From: an uncultured Arcobacter sp. | Lineage (GTDB): Bacteria > Campylobacterota > Campylobacteria > Campylobacterales > Arcobacteraceae | Direction of reading: 5' to 3' | DNA: 8,945 nucleotides | Assembly (NCBI GenBank): GCA_913062735.1 | Contig: CAJXWI010000072.1 | Span: 1-8,945 of the forward strand | Part shown: piece by piece, positions 1 to 5,447 of the stretch | Layout of the letters: the number at the start of each line of letters is the position of its first letter | Position numbering within the stretch: position 1 is the first letter of the stretch | Notes under the pieces: generated by a model | The model's input: the letters and a program-made list of their open reading frames with translations, nothing else | Told to the model about the DNA's origin: nothing | Database searches by the model: none | Translations under genes and position numbers: made by a program

Positions 1-899
1 CCAGGTAGAATTATAAGATCAAACTTCTCTAAAGAGATATTAGAGCTTACAAATTCTACAAAAACCTCAACATCTGCTATTAATGGTTCGATATCATTGT
101 AATTACTCATATGAGGATAAGCTATTACTGCTACATCTAATTTTTTCTTAGTTTTGTCTTGAACAAAGTTTTGTAAAGAAGAAGAATCTTCAAAACCCAA
201 ATTAAAAGGGATATAAGGAAGTACTCCTAATACTGGTATTTTAAAATCTTCTTCTATTATTCTTATGCCTTCATCAAATAATGTCCTATCCCCTCTAAAC
301 TTATTAACAATAACACCAATGATATTATTTCTTAGTTGTTTAGGAAGAAGATTATATACCCCATAAATAGAAGCAAAAACGCCTCCTTTTTCTATATCAG
401 CTACTAAAATGATTTTGGTATTGTATTGTGTAGCTATAAAAATATTGGATAAGTCTTTATCCATTAAATTAAGCTCCACAGGAGAGCCTGCACCTTCTGC
501 AACTACACAATCATATTCTTGGTCCAAATATTCATAACAAGAGCTTACAGAGGGTTTTAAACCGTCAATTTCCCTATAATATTCTCTTACGTCTTTATTT
601 TGTACTACTTTACCCTCAACTATTAATGAAGCACTAGAACCCCTACCTGATTTTAATAAAACAGGATTCAAATGATAAGAGGTTTTTACACCTAATACTT
701 CAGCTTGAAAATACTGGGCAATGGCTATTTCAGACCCATCATCACAAACCTTAGAATTATTAGAAACATTCTGGGCTTTAAAAGGTACAACAGAATATCC
801 CATATCTTGTATGAGTTTTGCTATTACAAACGTAAGCGTAGATTTACCAGCATCACTGGATGTTCCAAAGATGGAGATATTATGTACTTTATTATTCAT
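1..899 (-). CDS. cobQ: Cobyric acid synthase CobQ, N-terminal part (3' end outside window)
   Basis: CobQ performs the glutamine- and ATP-dependent amidation of adenosylcobyrinic acid a,c-diamide to adenosylcobyric acid in the cytoplasm. The visible 299 codons start at ATG 899-897. They show a P-loop GTSSDAGKST (residues 12-21), the family block FKAQNVSNNS (40-49) and AEGAGSPVELN (134-144). The sequence reaches FDLIILPG at the window edge, where the C-terminal class I glutamine amidotransferase domain begins. The catalytic Cys and His of that domain are therefore not visible; family members are about 480-510 residues. The ATG lies one base after the toxin stop codon (TAAGATG) and I see no good Shine-Dalgarno, so translation is probably coupled to the upstream gene. 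Its immediate neighbour is a toxin-antitoxin pair rather than another cob gene. The N-terminal identity is secure. Confidence 0.93.
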   Translation of the reverse strand, partial: MNNKVHNISIFGTSSDAGKSTLTFVIAKLIQDMGYSVVPFKAQNVSNNSKVCDDGSEIAIAQYFQAEVLGVKTSYHLNPVLLKSGRGSSASLIVEGKVVQNKDVREYYREIDGLKPSVSSCYEYLDQEYDCVVAEGAGSPVELNLMDKDLSNIFIATQYNTKIILVADIEKGGVFASIYGVYNLLPKQLRNNIIGVIVNKFRGDRTLFDEGIRIIEEDFKIPVLGVLPYIPFNLGFEDSSSLQNFVQDKTKKKLDVAVIAYPHMSNYNDIEPLIADVEVFVEFVSSNISLEKFDLIILP

Positions 900-900
900 C

Positions 901-1185
901 TTATTTCTTATAGGAGTTTTCACGAGATTTAACAGTAAGTACTAATATAATTAGTTTATCATTCTCTTTTTTATAAATGATTCTGTACGTCCTTAATTTT
1001 AAACGATAAAGGTCTTCTTCGCCTTTTAGTTTTTTAATTTTACCAAGTCTTAAAAGTTCTTGTTCATAGGAAAAAGAAAAGTTTTCAATAAAAGTAAAAA
1101 GCGATTCTTTGATAAAACGAATATCTGAAATATTGATTTTCTTAAAATCTTTTTTTACTGATTTTTCAAACTCTAATGAGTACAT
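901..1185 (-). CDS. RelE/ParE-superfamily toxin of a type II toxin-antitoxin pair
   Basis: This 94-residue basic protein has the usual length of RelE/ParE-fold toxins. Family signs are the stretch K51-K52-L53-K54-G55 and the core R61-L-K-L-R-T-Y-R-I-I-Y71, followed by hydrophobic strand KLIILVLTV. The tail SRENSYKK (87-94) resembles the GHRREVY ending of RelE/StbE-type mRNA interferases. The basic residues (K52, K54, R61, R88) and Y92 are plausible catalytic counterparts by position, though I have not aligned them. The ATG at 1185 directly follows the antitoxin stop (TAGATG). AGGTG at 1195-1191, inside the antitoxin's last codons, serves as its ribosome binding site, so the two are translationally coupled. 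Most likely a ribosome-dependent RNase; a ParE-like gyrase poison cannot be ruled out by eye. The stop codon lies one base before cobQ. Confidence 0.85.
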   Translation of the reverse strand: MYSLEFEKSVKKDFKKINISDIRFIKESLFTFIENFSFSYEQELLRLGKIKKLKGEEDLYRLKLRTYRIIYKKENDKLIILVLTVKSRENSYKK

Positions 1186-1407
1186 CTATACACCTAAATC
1201 TTTAAAGAAATCTTCTGCTTTTACAGTCCCAGTACTTTGAGCTAATCTTGTTTTTGCTAATTGTAAGTCTTGATAGTCCATGTACATCTCTAAAGCTTCA
1301 CTTACTATTGCGGTTTTCTTTTTACCCATCTCTTTTGACATGACATCTAAATCTTCTAATAAATCTAGTGACAAAGTAAAGGTTGTAGGTTTTACGGTTT
1401 TATACAT
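1186..1407 (-). CDS. Ribbon-helix-helix antitoxin of the type II pair
   Basis: This 73-residue protein starts at ATG 1407 after a strong ribosome binding site (AGGAG at 1418-1414, six-base spacing). Residues about 8-45 have the ribbon-helix-helix layout: a short strand TFTLSLD, a helix LLEDLDVMSKEMG, a turn KKKT, and a second helix AIVSEALEMYMDYQDLQLA. This is typical of CopG/RelB/ParD-like antitoxins that bind DNA as dimers. The remaining tail (about 46-73, ending AEDFFKDLGV) would wrap the cognate toxin. Antitoxin-first order and contact with the toxin gene (TAGATG) fit a standard autoregulated pair. Three tandem 12-bp repeats over its promoter are the obvious operator candidates. The antitoxin role is well supported by architecture; the exact subfamily is not resolved. 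Confidence 0.83.
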   Translation of the reverse strand: MYKTVKPTTFTLSLDLLEDLDVMSKEMGKKKTAIVSEALEMYMDYQDLQLAKTRLAQSTGTVKAEDFFKDLGV

Positions 1408-1416
1408 AATAAACTC

Positions 1417-1452
1417 CTAATATATTGTCTATTATATTGTTTATTATATTGT
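1417..1452 (-). repeat. Three tandem 12-bp repeats overlapping the TA promoter (probable operator)
   Basis: On the minus strand three adjacent 12-mers read ACAATATAATAA (1452-1441), ACAATATAATAG (1440-1429) and ACAATATATTAG (1428-1417). A partial fourth unit, GACAA, lies within and just after the -35 box. They cover the spacer, the -10 box and the start site, and the last ends in the ribosome binding site. Ribbon-helix-helix antitoxins commonly repress by binding repeated sites over their own promoter, so these are the natural operator candidates. The repeat is directly visible; the binding is inference. Confidence 0.7.
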
Positions 1453-1459
1453 TTGTCAA
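1431..1459 (-). promoter_or_regulatory. Consensus sigma-70 promoter of the toxin-antitoxin pair
   Basis: Reading the minus strand, TTGACA (1459-1454) and TATAAT (1436-1431) match the sigma-70 consensus at all twelve positions, with the optimal 17-bp spacer. Transcription would start near 1424, just upstream of the AGGAG ribosome binding site. The -35 box begins three bases after the aminotransferase stop codon. The pair therefore has independent transcription inside the cob operon and could also read into cobQ. Confidence 0.8.
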
Positions 1460-1462
1460 CTC

Positions 1463-2479
1463 TTATTTTGATATATCTTCTAAAGCATGTTTTAAATGAC
1501 TAAGATTATCTGTGCTTTTAACAGCAATACGTACAAAACTATTATCTAAGAATTCAAAATTTGAACAATCTCTTATCATTATTTTATGTTTGGCTAAGTG
1601 CTCTTGTAACAAAGAAGCATTAATATCTTTTAGTTTTACTAAGACAAAATTAGCAGCACTTATAAATACTTCTTCTACATACTTACACTCATTTAGTATT
1701 TGTTCTAAGTAGGCTTTATTTTTAGCTGTGATACTTCTGCTTAATTTTGGAAAATGCGTATCTTTTAGAGCTTCTTGTAAATACATACTATCAAAATGAG
1801 ATATTTTCCATAAAGGCTCTTTTGCTTTTAATACATTTATATTCTCTTTTGTACTTATTATACTTCCTATACGAATAGAAGCAGAAGAATAAAACTTTGT
1901 CATGGATTTTAAAATATACAATTTATCATAAGAATGTAAATAATTCTTGCAAGATTTTGCATTAGTAAAATCTAAAAAGCTCTCATCAATTAGTATGCTT
2001 GCATTCTTAGAAATCCAATAATTCATCAAAGCATCAATATCGTAATACTTTCCATCAGGAGTGGAAGGGTTTACAAATATTACAAAGGTATTTTCTTCTA
2101 TGTCTTCATTGATATTATTTAATCTATTTACATAAGAAATTGTATAAGAAAAATTCTTAGCCGCTTTTTTATATTCTAAATAAGCAGGGGCATAAATAGT
2201 ACAATGTTTTAAAGACAAGCTTCTAAATAAAGAAAAAATGGCAGAACTTCCTCCATTATATACTTCTATTTGATTTTCACTTACTTCATATTTTTTTCCT
2301 AACGCTTTGTATAAATCATCATAAGAAGGATATGCGCTTATATCTAAGGTATTAAAATCAAGATTGATTTCTGGTTTAAGGAAATTAATATTAGAAGAGA
2401 GATCAATTACTTCATTTATTTCGCATTTGTTTTTAAGGGCAAAAGACTTTATATCTCCCCCATGTTCATACATTTTCAT
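1463..2479 (-). CDS. PLP-dependent aminotransferase-fold enzyme, probable threonine-phosphate decarboxylase (CobD/CobC type)
   Basis: This 338-residue fold type I PLP protein sits in a cobalamin operon. Enzymes of this kind decarboxylate L-threonine-phosphate to (R)-1-amino-2-propanol phosphate, the linker of the nucleotide loop. Signs of the family are the N-terminal YEHGGD motif (4-9), NPSTPDG (137-143), the PLP aspartate D165 in ILIDESF, the Schiff-base lysine K195 in KSMTKFYSSASIRIG with R203, and R317 in FVRIAV for the substrate carboxylate. The lysine region has SSAS where many homologues have a Gly/Pro-rich segment. A serine-derived ethanolamine-phosphate product, as made for norcobamides in some Campylobacterota, cannot be excluded. 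The start ATG overlaps the cobS stop by ATGA; a second ATG at codon 3 is possible. It was probably followed directly by cobQ before the toxin-antitoxin pair intervened. Confidence 0.8.
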   Translation of the reverse strand: MKMYEHGGDIKSFALKNKCEINEVIDLSSNINFLKPEINLDFNTLDISAYPSYDDLYKALGKKYEVSENQIEVYNGGSSAIFSLFRSLSLKHCTIYAPAYLEYKKAAKNFSYTISYVNRLNNINEDIEENTFVIFVNPSTPDGKYYDIDALMNYWISKNASILIDESFLDFTNAKSCKNYLHSYDKLYILKSMTKFYSSASIRIGSIISTKENINVLKAKEPLWKISHFDSMYLQEALKDTHFPKLSRSITAKNKAYLEQILNECKYVEEVFISAANFVLVKLKDINASLLQEHLAKHKIMIRDCSNFEFLDNSFVRIAVKSTDNLSHLKHALEDISK

Positions 2480-3216
2480 AATAAAATAAATCCTAGATTT
2501 AATATTAGAAGCTCATTTACTTCAAGTGTAAAACCAATACAATCTCCATTTAAAAAAGAAAAACGTTTTTTTAAAACATTTAAGACTAAAAAAAAGACAA
2601 TAAGAGAAAGAACAAATAAGAACAAAGCACTTGTATTTATAAAAACCATCAATAATACATAAAGTAAAGAAAAAAGCAGGAGTTTAAAACGGGCATGTTC
2701 TTTAAGACTTAAAGCCATAAAACTGTTTTTATGAAAAGTAAAATTACCTAAGGCAAAAATGACATTCAAACGCGAGAAAATCAAAGCAAAAAAGAGTAAA
2801 ATAAAATGTTCTTCATATAAAACATAAGTAATAATAGCTACTTTTAATAAAATAAAAACAAAACAAAAGATGGCTCCAATTGCACCAATATGTGGTTCTT
2901 TCATAATTAAGTAGATATCTTTATTCGAGTATTTTGCAAACCACGCATCTACTACATCACAAATAGCTTCAAGATGCAAAAATCCGTATAAAAATAAATA
3001 GAGTATAGAAGCAACAAGAGCTGAATATAAAGAATGAAAGTATTCTTGTAATACAAGATAAATAAGTGTTGTTAAAAAAGCTAAGAGAGCCCCAACTAAG
3101 GGAAAAAATAAAAGCATGTATTTATAAGTAGAAGGAACAATATTTATCTCTTTTTTAGAAGGTAAAACAGTAAAAAAAGACAGGGCTAAAAAAAAGCCAT
3201 CCAATATTACTTTCAT
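2476..3216 (-). CDS. cobS: Adenosylcobinamide-GDP ribazoletransferase (cobalamin synthase) CobS
   Basis: CobS joins adenosylcobinamide-GDP to alpha-ribazole (or its phosphate) in the inner membrane, completing the cobamide. The 246-residue length and highly hydrophobic profile fit. Diagnostic blocks are ALSFFTVLP (11-19), FPLVGALL (38-45), the acidic metal-site motif FLHLEAICDVVDAW (79-92, with E83, D87 and D90), IMKEPHIGAIGAI (104-116), and the C-terminal NGDCIGFTLE (223-232). The first acidic position is Glu where HLDG is common, a conservative change. The gene overlaps cobU upstream and the aminotransferase gene downstream by four-base ATGA overlaps, which indicates tight translational coupling. 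The lower lysine-rich cytosolic loop around LKKRFS precedes the NGD motif as in homologues. Confidence 0.92.
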   Translation of the reverse strand: MKVILDGFFLALSFFTVLPSKKEINIVPSTYKYMLLFFPLVGALLAFLTTLIYLVLQEYFHSLYSALVASILYLFLYGFLHLEAICDVVDAWFAKYSNKDIYLIMKEPHIGAIGAIFCFVFILLKVAIITYVLYEEHFILLFFALIFSRLNVIFALGNFTFHKNSFMALSLKEHARFKLLLFSLLYVLLMVFINTSALFLFVLSLIVFFLVLNVLKKRFSFLNGDCIGFTLEVNELLILNLGFILL

Positions 3217-3704
3217 TTTAATTTTTTCTCAAGACCATATTTTACTTCTATCACTTCATCACAGTTTTTTGCTAAAAATTGTCCTATTATTCCTGATAAA
3301 TCCACAAATTCTCGTGATTGTTTATCAAGTGGGATTACCCCTTGTCCCACATCATTTAAAATAAATACAATATTGCAAGGAAGTAAAAAGAGTTTTTGCA
3401 ATTCTATTATTAAATACTCTTCTTTTTTTTCCATATTATTAAAAATCCACATTGTCATACAATCAATCAAATACGTATTGCCTTCTTTTATAACGGCATT
3501 TAAATCAAAGGCCTCTTCTAATGTCAAGAAGTCATTTTCTCTTTCTTTGATATGTTTATAAATACGATCATGCATGGCTTCATCATTGTAAGAGTTATCA
3601 TAAGTAGCAAGGTAATAGGGTTTGTTTGTACTTATCTTAAGTGCTTTTATTGAGGCTAAATTACTCTTTCCAGATTTTTGCCCTCCGTAATAAAAACTTT
3701 TCAT
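3213..3704 (-). CDS. cobU: Adenosylcobinamide kinase / adenosylcobinamide-phosphate guanylyltransferase CobU
   Basis: CobU phosphorylates adenosylcobinamide and then transfers GMP to it, making adenosylcobinamide-GDP for CobS. The 163-residue protein carries a Walker A GGQKSGKSN (7-15) and LATYD (32-36). Residues DEAMHDRIYKHIKER (41-55) include H51, which aligns with the guanylylated histidine of the Salmonella enzyme. It also has the B-like IDCMTMW segment, and NDVGQGVIP followed by the family tail in which DEVIEVKYGLEKKLK corresponds to DEVxLVVxGxxxxLK. All key family features are present and the length is only slightly short. The ATG comes one base after the marC stop (TAAGATG) with no evident Shine-Dalgarno, and the TGA overlaps the cobS ATG. 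It is therefore expressed as one unit with them. Confidence 0.93.
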   Translation of the reverse strand: MKSFYYGGQKSGKSNLASIKALKISTNKPYYLATYDNSYNDEAMHDRIYKHIKERENDFLTLEEAFDLNAVIKEGNTYLIDCMTMWIFNNMEKKEEYLIIELQKLFLLPCNIVFILNDVGQGVIPLDKQSREFVDLSGIIGQFLAKNCDEVIEVKYGLEKKLK

Positions 3705-3705
3705 C

Positions 3706-4302
3706 TTAGGCTAAAAAACTTTTAATTCCAGAGAATACAAACTGGGCTGAAATAGCTGCTAAAAATAAACCTGTGATTTTTGAAATAATAAGCAAGCCTT
3801 GTTTACCAACAATTTTTTCAAAAATATTTGACATATACAACATCAAACCAATTGATACTACTGCACATATTAAAGCACTTGCCCCTGTAAATAATTCTGT
3901 TGCATTTTCATACTCAGCACCCATAACAAGTAAAATACCAATAGTACCTGGGCCAATAGTAACAGGTATTGCTAAAGGTACTACTGCTAAATCAGATACT
4001 TTTGTATTCTCAACGTTGATTCCATCTTTAGAACCATGTATTAATTCAACTGCTGTTAAAAACAATAAAGCCCCTGCTCCTATTCTAAAAGCATCTAAGG
4101 TAACTCCAAAAACAGCAAAAATATTTTTTCCAAAAAACATAAAAATTAAAGACATTACAATAACAGATAAGGTAACTTTAATTGCTAAAAACCGCTTTTC
4201 AGAGGTACTTGCGTCTTTTGTTACCGTAATAAATACGGTGAGTACAAAAAAGGGTGCCATCATAAAATATATTTTTAAAAAAGACGATATAAATAAATCC
4301 AT
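3706..4302 (-). CDS. MarC-family integral membrane protein
   Basis: This 198-residue polytopic protein has about six membrane segments and the MarC/UPF0056 signatures. These include an N-terminal membrane segment with MAPFFVLTVFI (where many members have a DP-x-GN-x-P motif), FRIGAGALLFLTAVELI (72-88), and VVPLAIPVTIGPGTIGILLVMGA, in which PLA-P and GPG are the most conserved family features. The biochemical role of MarC proteins is not established; an early link to multiple antibiotic resistance was withdrawn, and some homologues are annotated as amino acid transporters. It is wedged between the cobT-like gene and cobU with one-base spacings on both sides (TAGGATG and TAAGATG). Its ribosome binding site GGAGAG lies in the end of the cobT-like gene. 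This locks it into the cob transcript, though any role in cobamide metabolism is only a guess from position. Confidence 0.85.
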   Translation of the reverse strand: MDLFISSFLKIYFMMAPFFVLTVFITVTKDASTSEKRFLAIKVTLSVIVMSLIFMFFGKNIFAVFGVTLDAFRIGAGALLFLTAVELIHGSKDGINVENTKVSDLAVVPLAIPVTIGPGTIGILLVMGAEYENATELFTGASALICAVVSIGLMLYMSNIFEKIVGKQGLLIISKITGLFLAAISAQFVFSGIKSFLA

Positions 4303-4303
4303 C

Positions 4304-5371
4304 CTACTCTCCTACAAAATGTTGTATTTTTTTCAATAATTCTTCTTCATTTATATTATTAATAGCAGCGTAACATAAAGCTGCTCCTGCTCCAACACCC
4401 TCTTTTGCTTCGCCTTCATCGTATTTTTTTAAAACCTTTGAAGAAGAGTTTTGAAAATCAAAATTAGAAGCGTAGGCATTAATATTAAAATCCAATAGTT
4501 TTAAAATTCCAAGAAAATCAGAGTTCTCATCTTGCGCTAACCATTTAGTTGTACAAATTGCTAAGTTGGAAGCATCAAATTCTACATTCATCTCTTTTAC
4601 TATTGAATTAACAAGTAATAAAACAGCGGCCATTTGAGTACCACCTGCTAAGATTAGTTTTTTATCTTTTGAACTCTGCCCTAATACAAATCCTGCATTA
4701 AATATCAACATATTATCTGCACTTTGTGCCGCTTTTTCAAAAATGTCCACTTTATTTTCACATAAAATCAAGGCTTCTTTTATAAGTGTATCTTTGATTT
4801 TATTAGGTGCTTGTTTAAATGAAGAAGAGAATTTATTCTCAACCTCATATCCCAAAGCCAAACACAAAGCATTAGCAGTGGTAGTTCCTGCTGGAACACT
4901 TTCCGCTAAAATGGTATAATCACCTAAACTTTCATGCGTTTTTCCAAATTCTAAACCTTTTTGAAAAATATCAAAAGCATTAATCGTTGTTGTGGTATTT
5001 ATTGCATGAGAGAATGAAATATCAAAATTATGAATAGGAAAATGTTCTAATTTTGGAAGTTTTTTTACCCCTAAATCTAAAAATTCTAAAGAAGTAAAAG
5101 GTTTAAGCATATGCACTGCTCTTGTAATAATAGCAGGCGTAGGAATTCCACTAGGCGTTACTGCTATATTTTCTAGTGAGCGTACTTCTTCTACGCACAA
5201 AAATTCAAAATCTAATACGGGAGTTAAATGAAGTAAACCTTTTAAACCCGCTTGTGAGATACCTTCTATATCAGAGCTTTGCGTATAACTAGCACTTAAA
5301 TAAAAAGAGGCTGTTTTACCTCTTAAGCTTTCCAAAAAATCGCTTTTTCCTAAAAGAGTTTTATATGTCAC
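4304..5371 (-). CDS. cobT: CobT-like nicotinate-nucleotide:base phosphoribosyltransferase (TIGR00303-like branch)
   Basis: CobT activates the lower-ligand base by moving phosphoribose from nicotinate mononucleotide, giving alpha-ribazole phosphate or a purine analogue. This 355-residue protein looks like the branch first seen in archaea and cyanobacteria. Motifs visible are VTPSGIPTPA (71-80), ESVPAGTTTANALCLALGY (157-175), LAGGTQMAAVLLL (241-253) and a C-terminal EGVGAGAA. E324 there is the likely counterpart of the catalytic glutamate in the classical GEGTGA motif. The start is GTG at 5371-5369, supported by AAGGAAG four bases upstream and by a promoter candidate; no better ATG lies upstream. 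It is the first gene of the cob cluster, and its last codons carry the ribosome binding site for marC. The substrate base (dimethylbenzimidazole or adenine) cannot be told from sequence. Confidence 0.86.
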   Translation of the reverse strand: MTYKTLLGKSDFLESLRGKTASFYLSASYTQSSDIEGISQAGLKGLLHLTPVLDFEFLCVEEVRSLENIAVTPSGIPTPAIITRAVHMLKPFTSLEFLDLGVKKLPKLEHFPIHNFDISFSHAINTTTTINAFDIFQKGLEFGKTHESLGDYTILAESVPAGTTTANALCLALGYEVENKFSSSFKQAPNKIKDTLIKEALILCENKVDIFEKAAQSADNMLIFNAGFVLGQSSKDKKLILAGGTQMAAVLLLVNSIVKEMNVEFDASNLAICTTKWLAQDENSDFLGILKLLDFNINAYASNFDFQNSSSKVLKKYDEGEAKEGVGAGAALCYAAINNINEEELLKKIQHFVGE

Positions 5372-5398
5372 GCTACTTCCTTTTTTTCTAATTATGGA

Positions 5399-5427
5399 AG
5401 TATAACAAAAATAGATTATTTTGTCTT
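5399..5427 (-). promoter_or_regulatory. Probable promoter of the cob operon
   Basis: In the 76-bp gap between dsbD and the cobT-like gene, the minus strand has TATACT (5404-5399) preceded by TG one base away (extended -10). AAGACA (5427-5422, four of six -35 matches) lies 17 bp upstream. A start near 5392 would leave a leader of about 20 nt ending in the AAGGAAG ribosome binding site. The leader is too short for a cobalamin riboswitch and I see no B12-box-like element, so any B12 control must act elsewhere. Confidence 0.5.
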
Positions 5428-5447
5428 TTTCTTAGGAAAAGATTAGA

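Larger units (their letters stand above)
899..1468. repeat. 8-bp direct repeat AAATAAGA flanking the toxin-antitoxin module
   Basis: AAATAAGA (minus strand) occurs at 1468-1461, spanning the aminotransferase stop codon, and at 906-899, spanning the toxin stop codon and the first base of the cobQ start. The copies bound the promoter, antitoxin and toxin, with a period of 562 bp. Collapsing them to one copy would give AAATAAGATG, an aminotransferase-to-cobQ junction with one spacer base. That is identical in form to the marC-cobU junction. It could be a target-site duplication, a microhomology footprint, or coincidence in AT-rich DNA. Confidence 0.45.

Noticed and set aside
705..945. Two overlapping plus-strand open frames
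   Set aside because: They lie opposite the highly conserved N-terminal P-loop and FKAQN region of cobQ; neither translation looks like a protein family.
1417..1452. Tandem 12-bp units as a CRISPR or replication iteron array
   Set aside because: The units are directly adjacent without spacers, only three in number, and lie exactly over a promoter of an antitoxin gene; an operator is the simpler reading.
2462..2662. Plus-strand 66-residue open frame opposite the end of cobS
   Set aside because: It is antisense to the conserved NGDCIGFTLE end of CobS, is lysine/threonine-rich low complexity, and has no supporting start signals.
3773..4339. 188-residue plus-strand open frame
   Set aside because: It is antisense to marC, whose frame carries clear family motifs and sits in a tight operon. 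The plus-strand translation has no recognisable domain and low-complexity composition.
5425..5442. Intrinsic terminator after dsbD (CTTTTCCTAAGAAAAAG)
   Set aside because: The inverted repeat is short and imperfect, pure A/T apart from its ends, and no U-tract follows, so it is not convincing.
5372..5447. Cobalamin riboswitch ahead of the cob operon
   Set aside because: Only 76 bp are available, the predicted leader is about 20 nt, and no B12-box-like element or multi-stem structure is seen.
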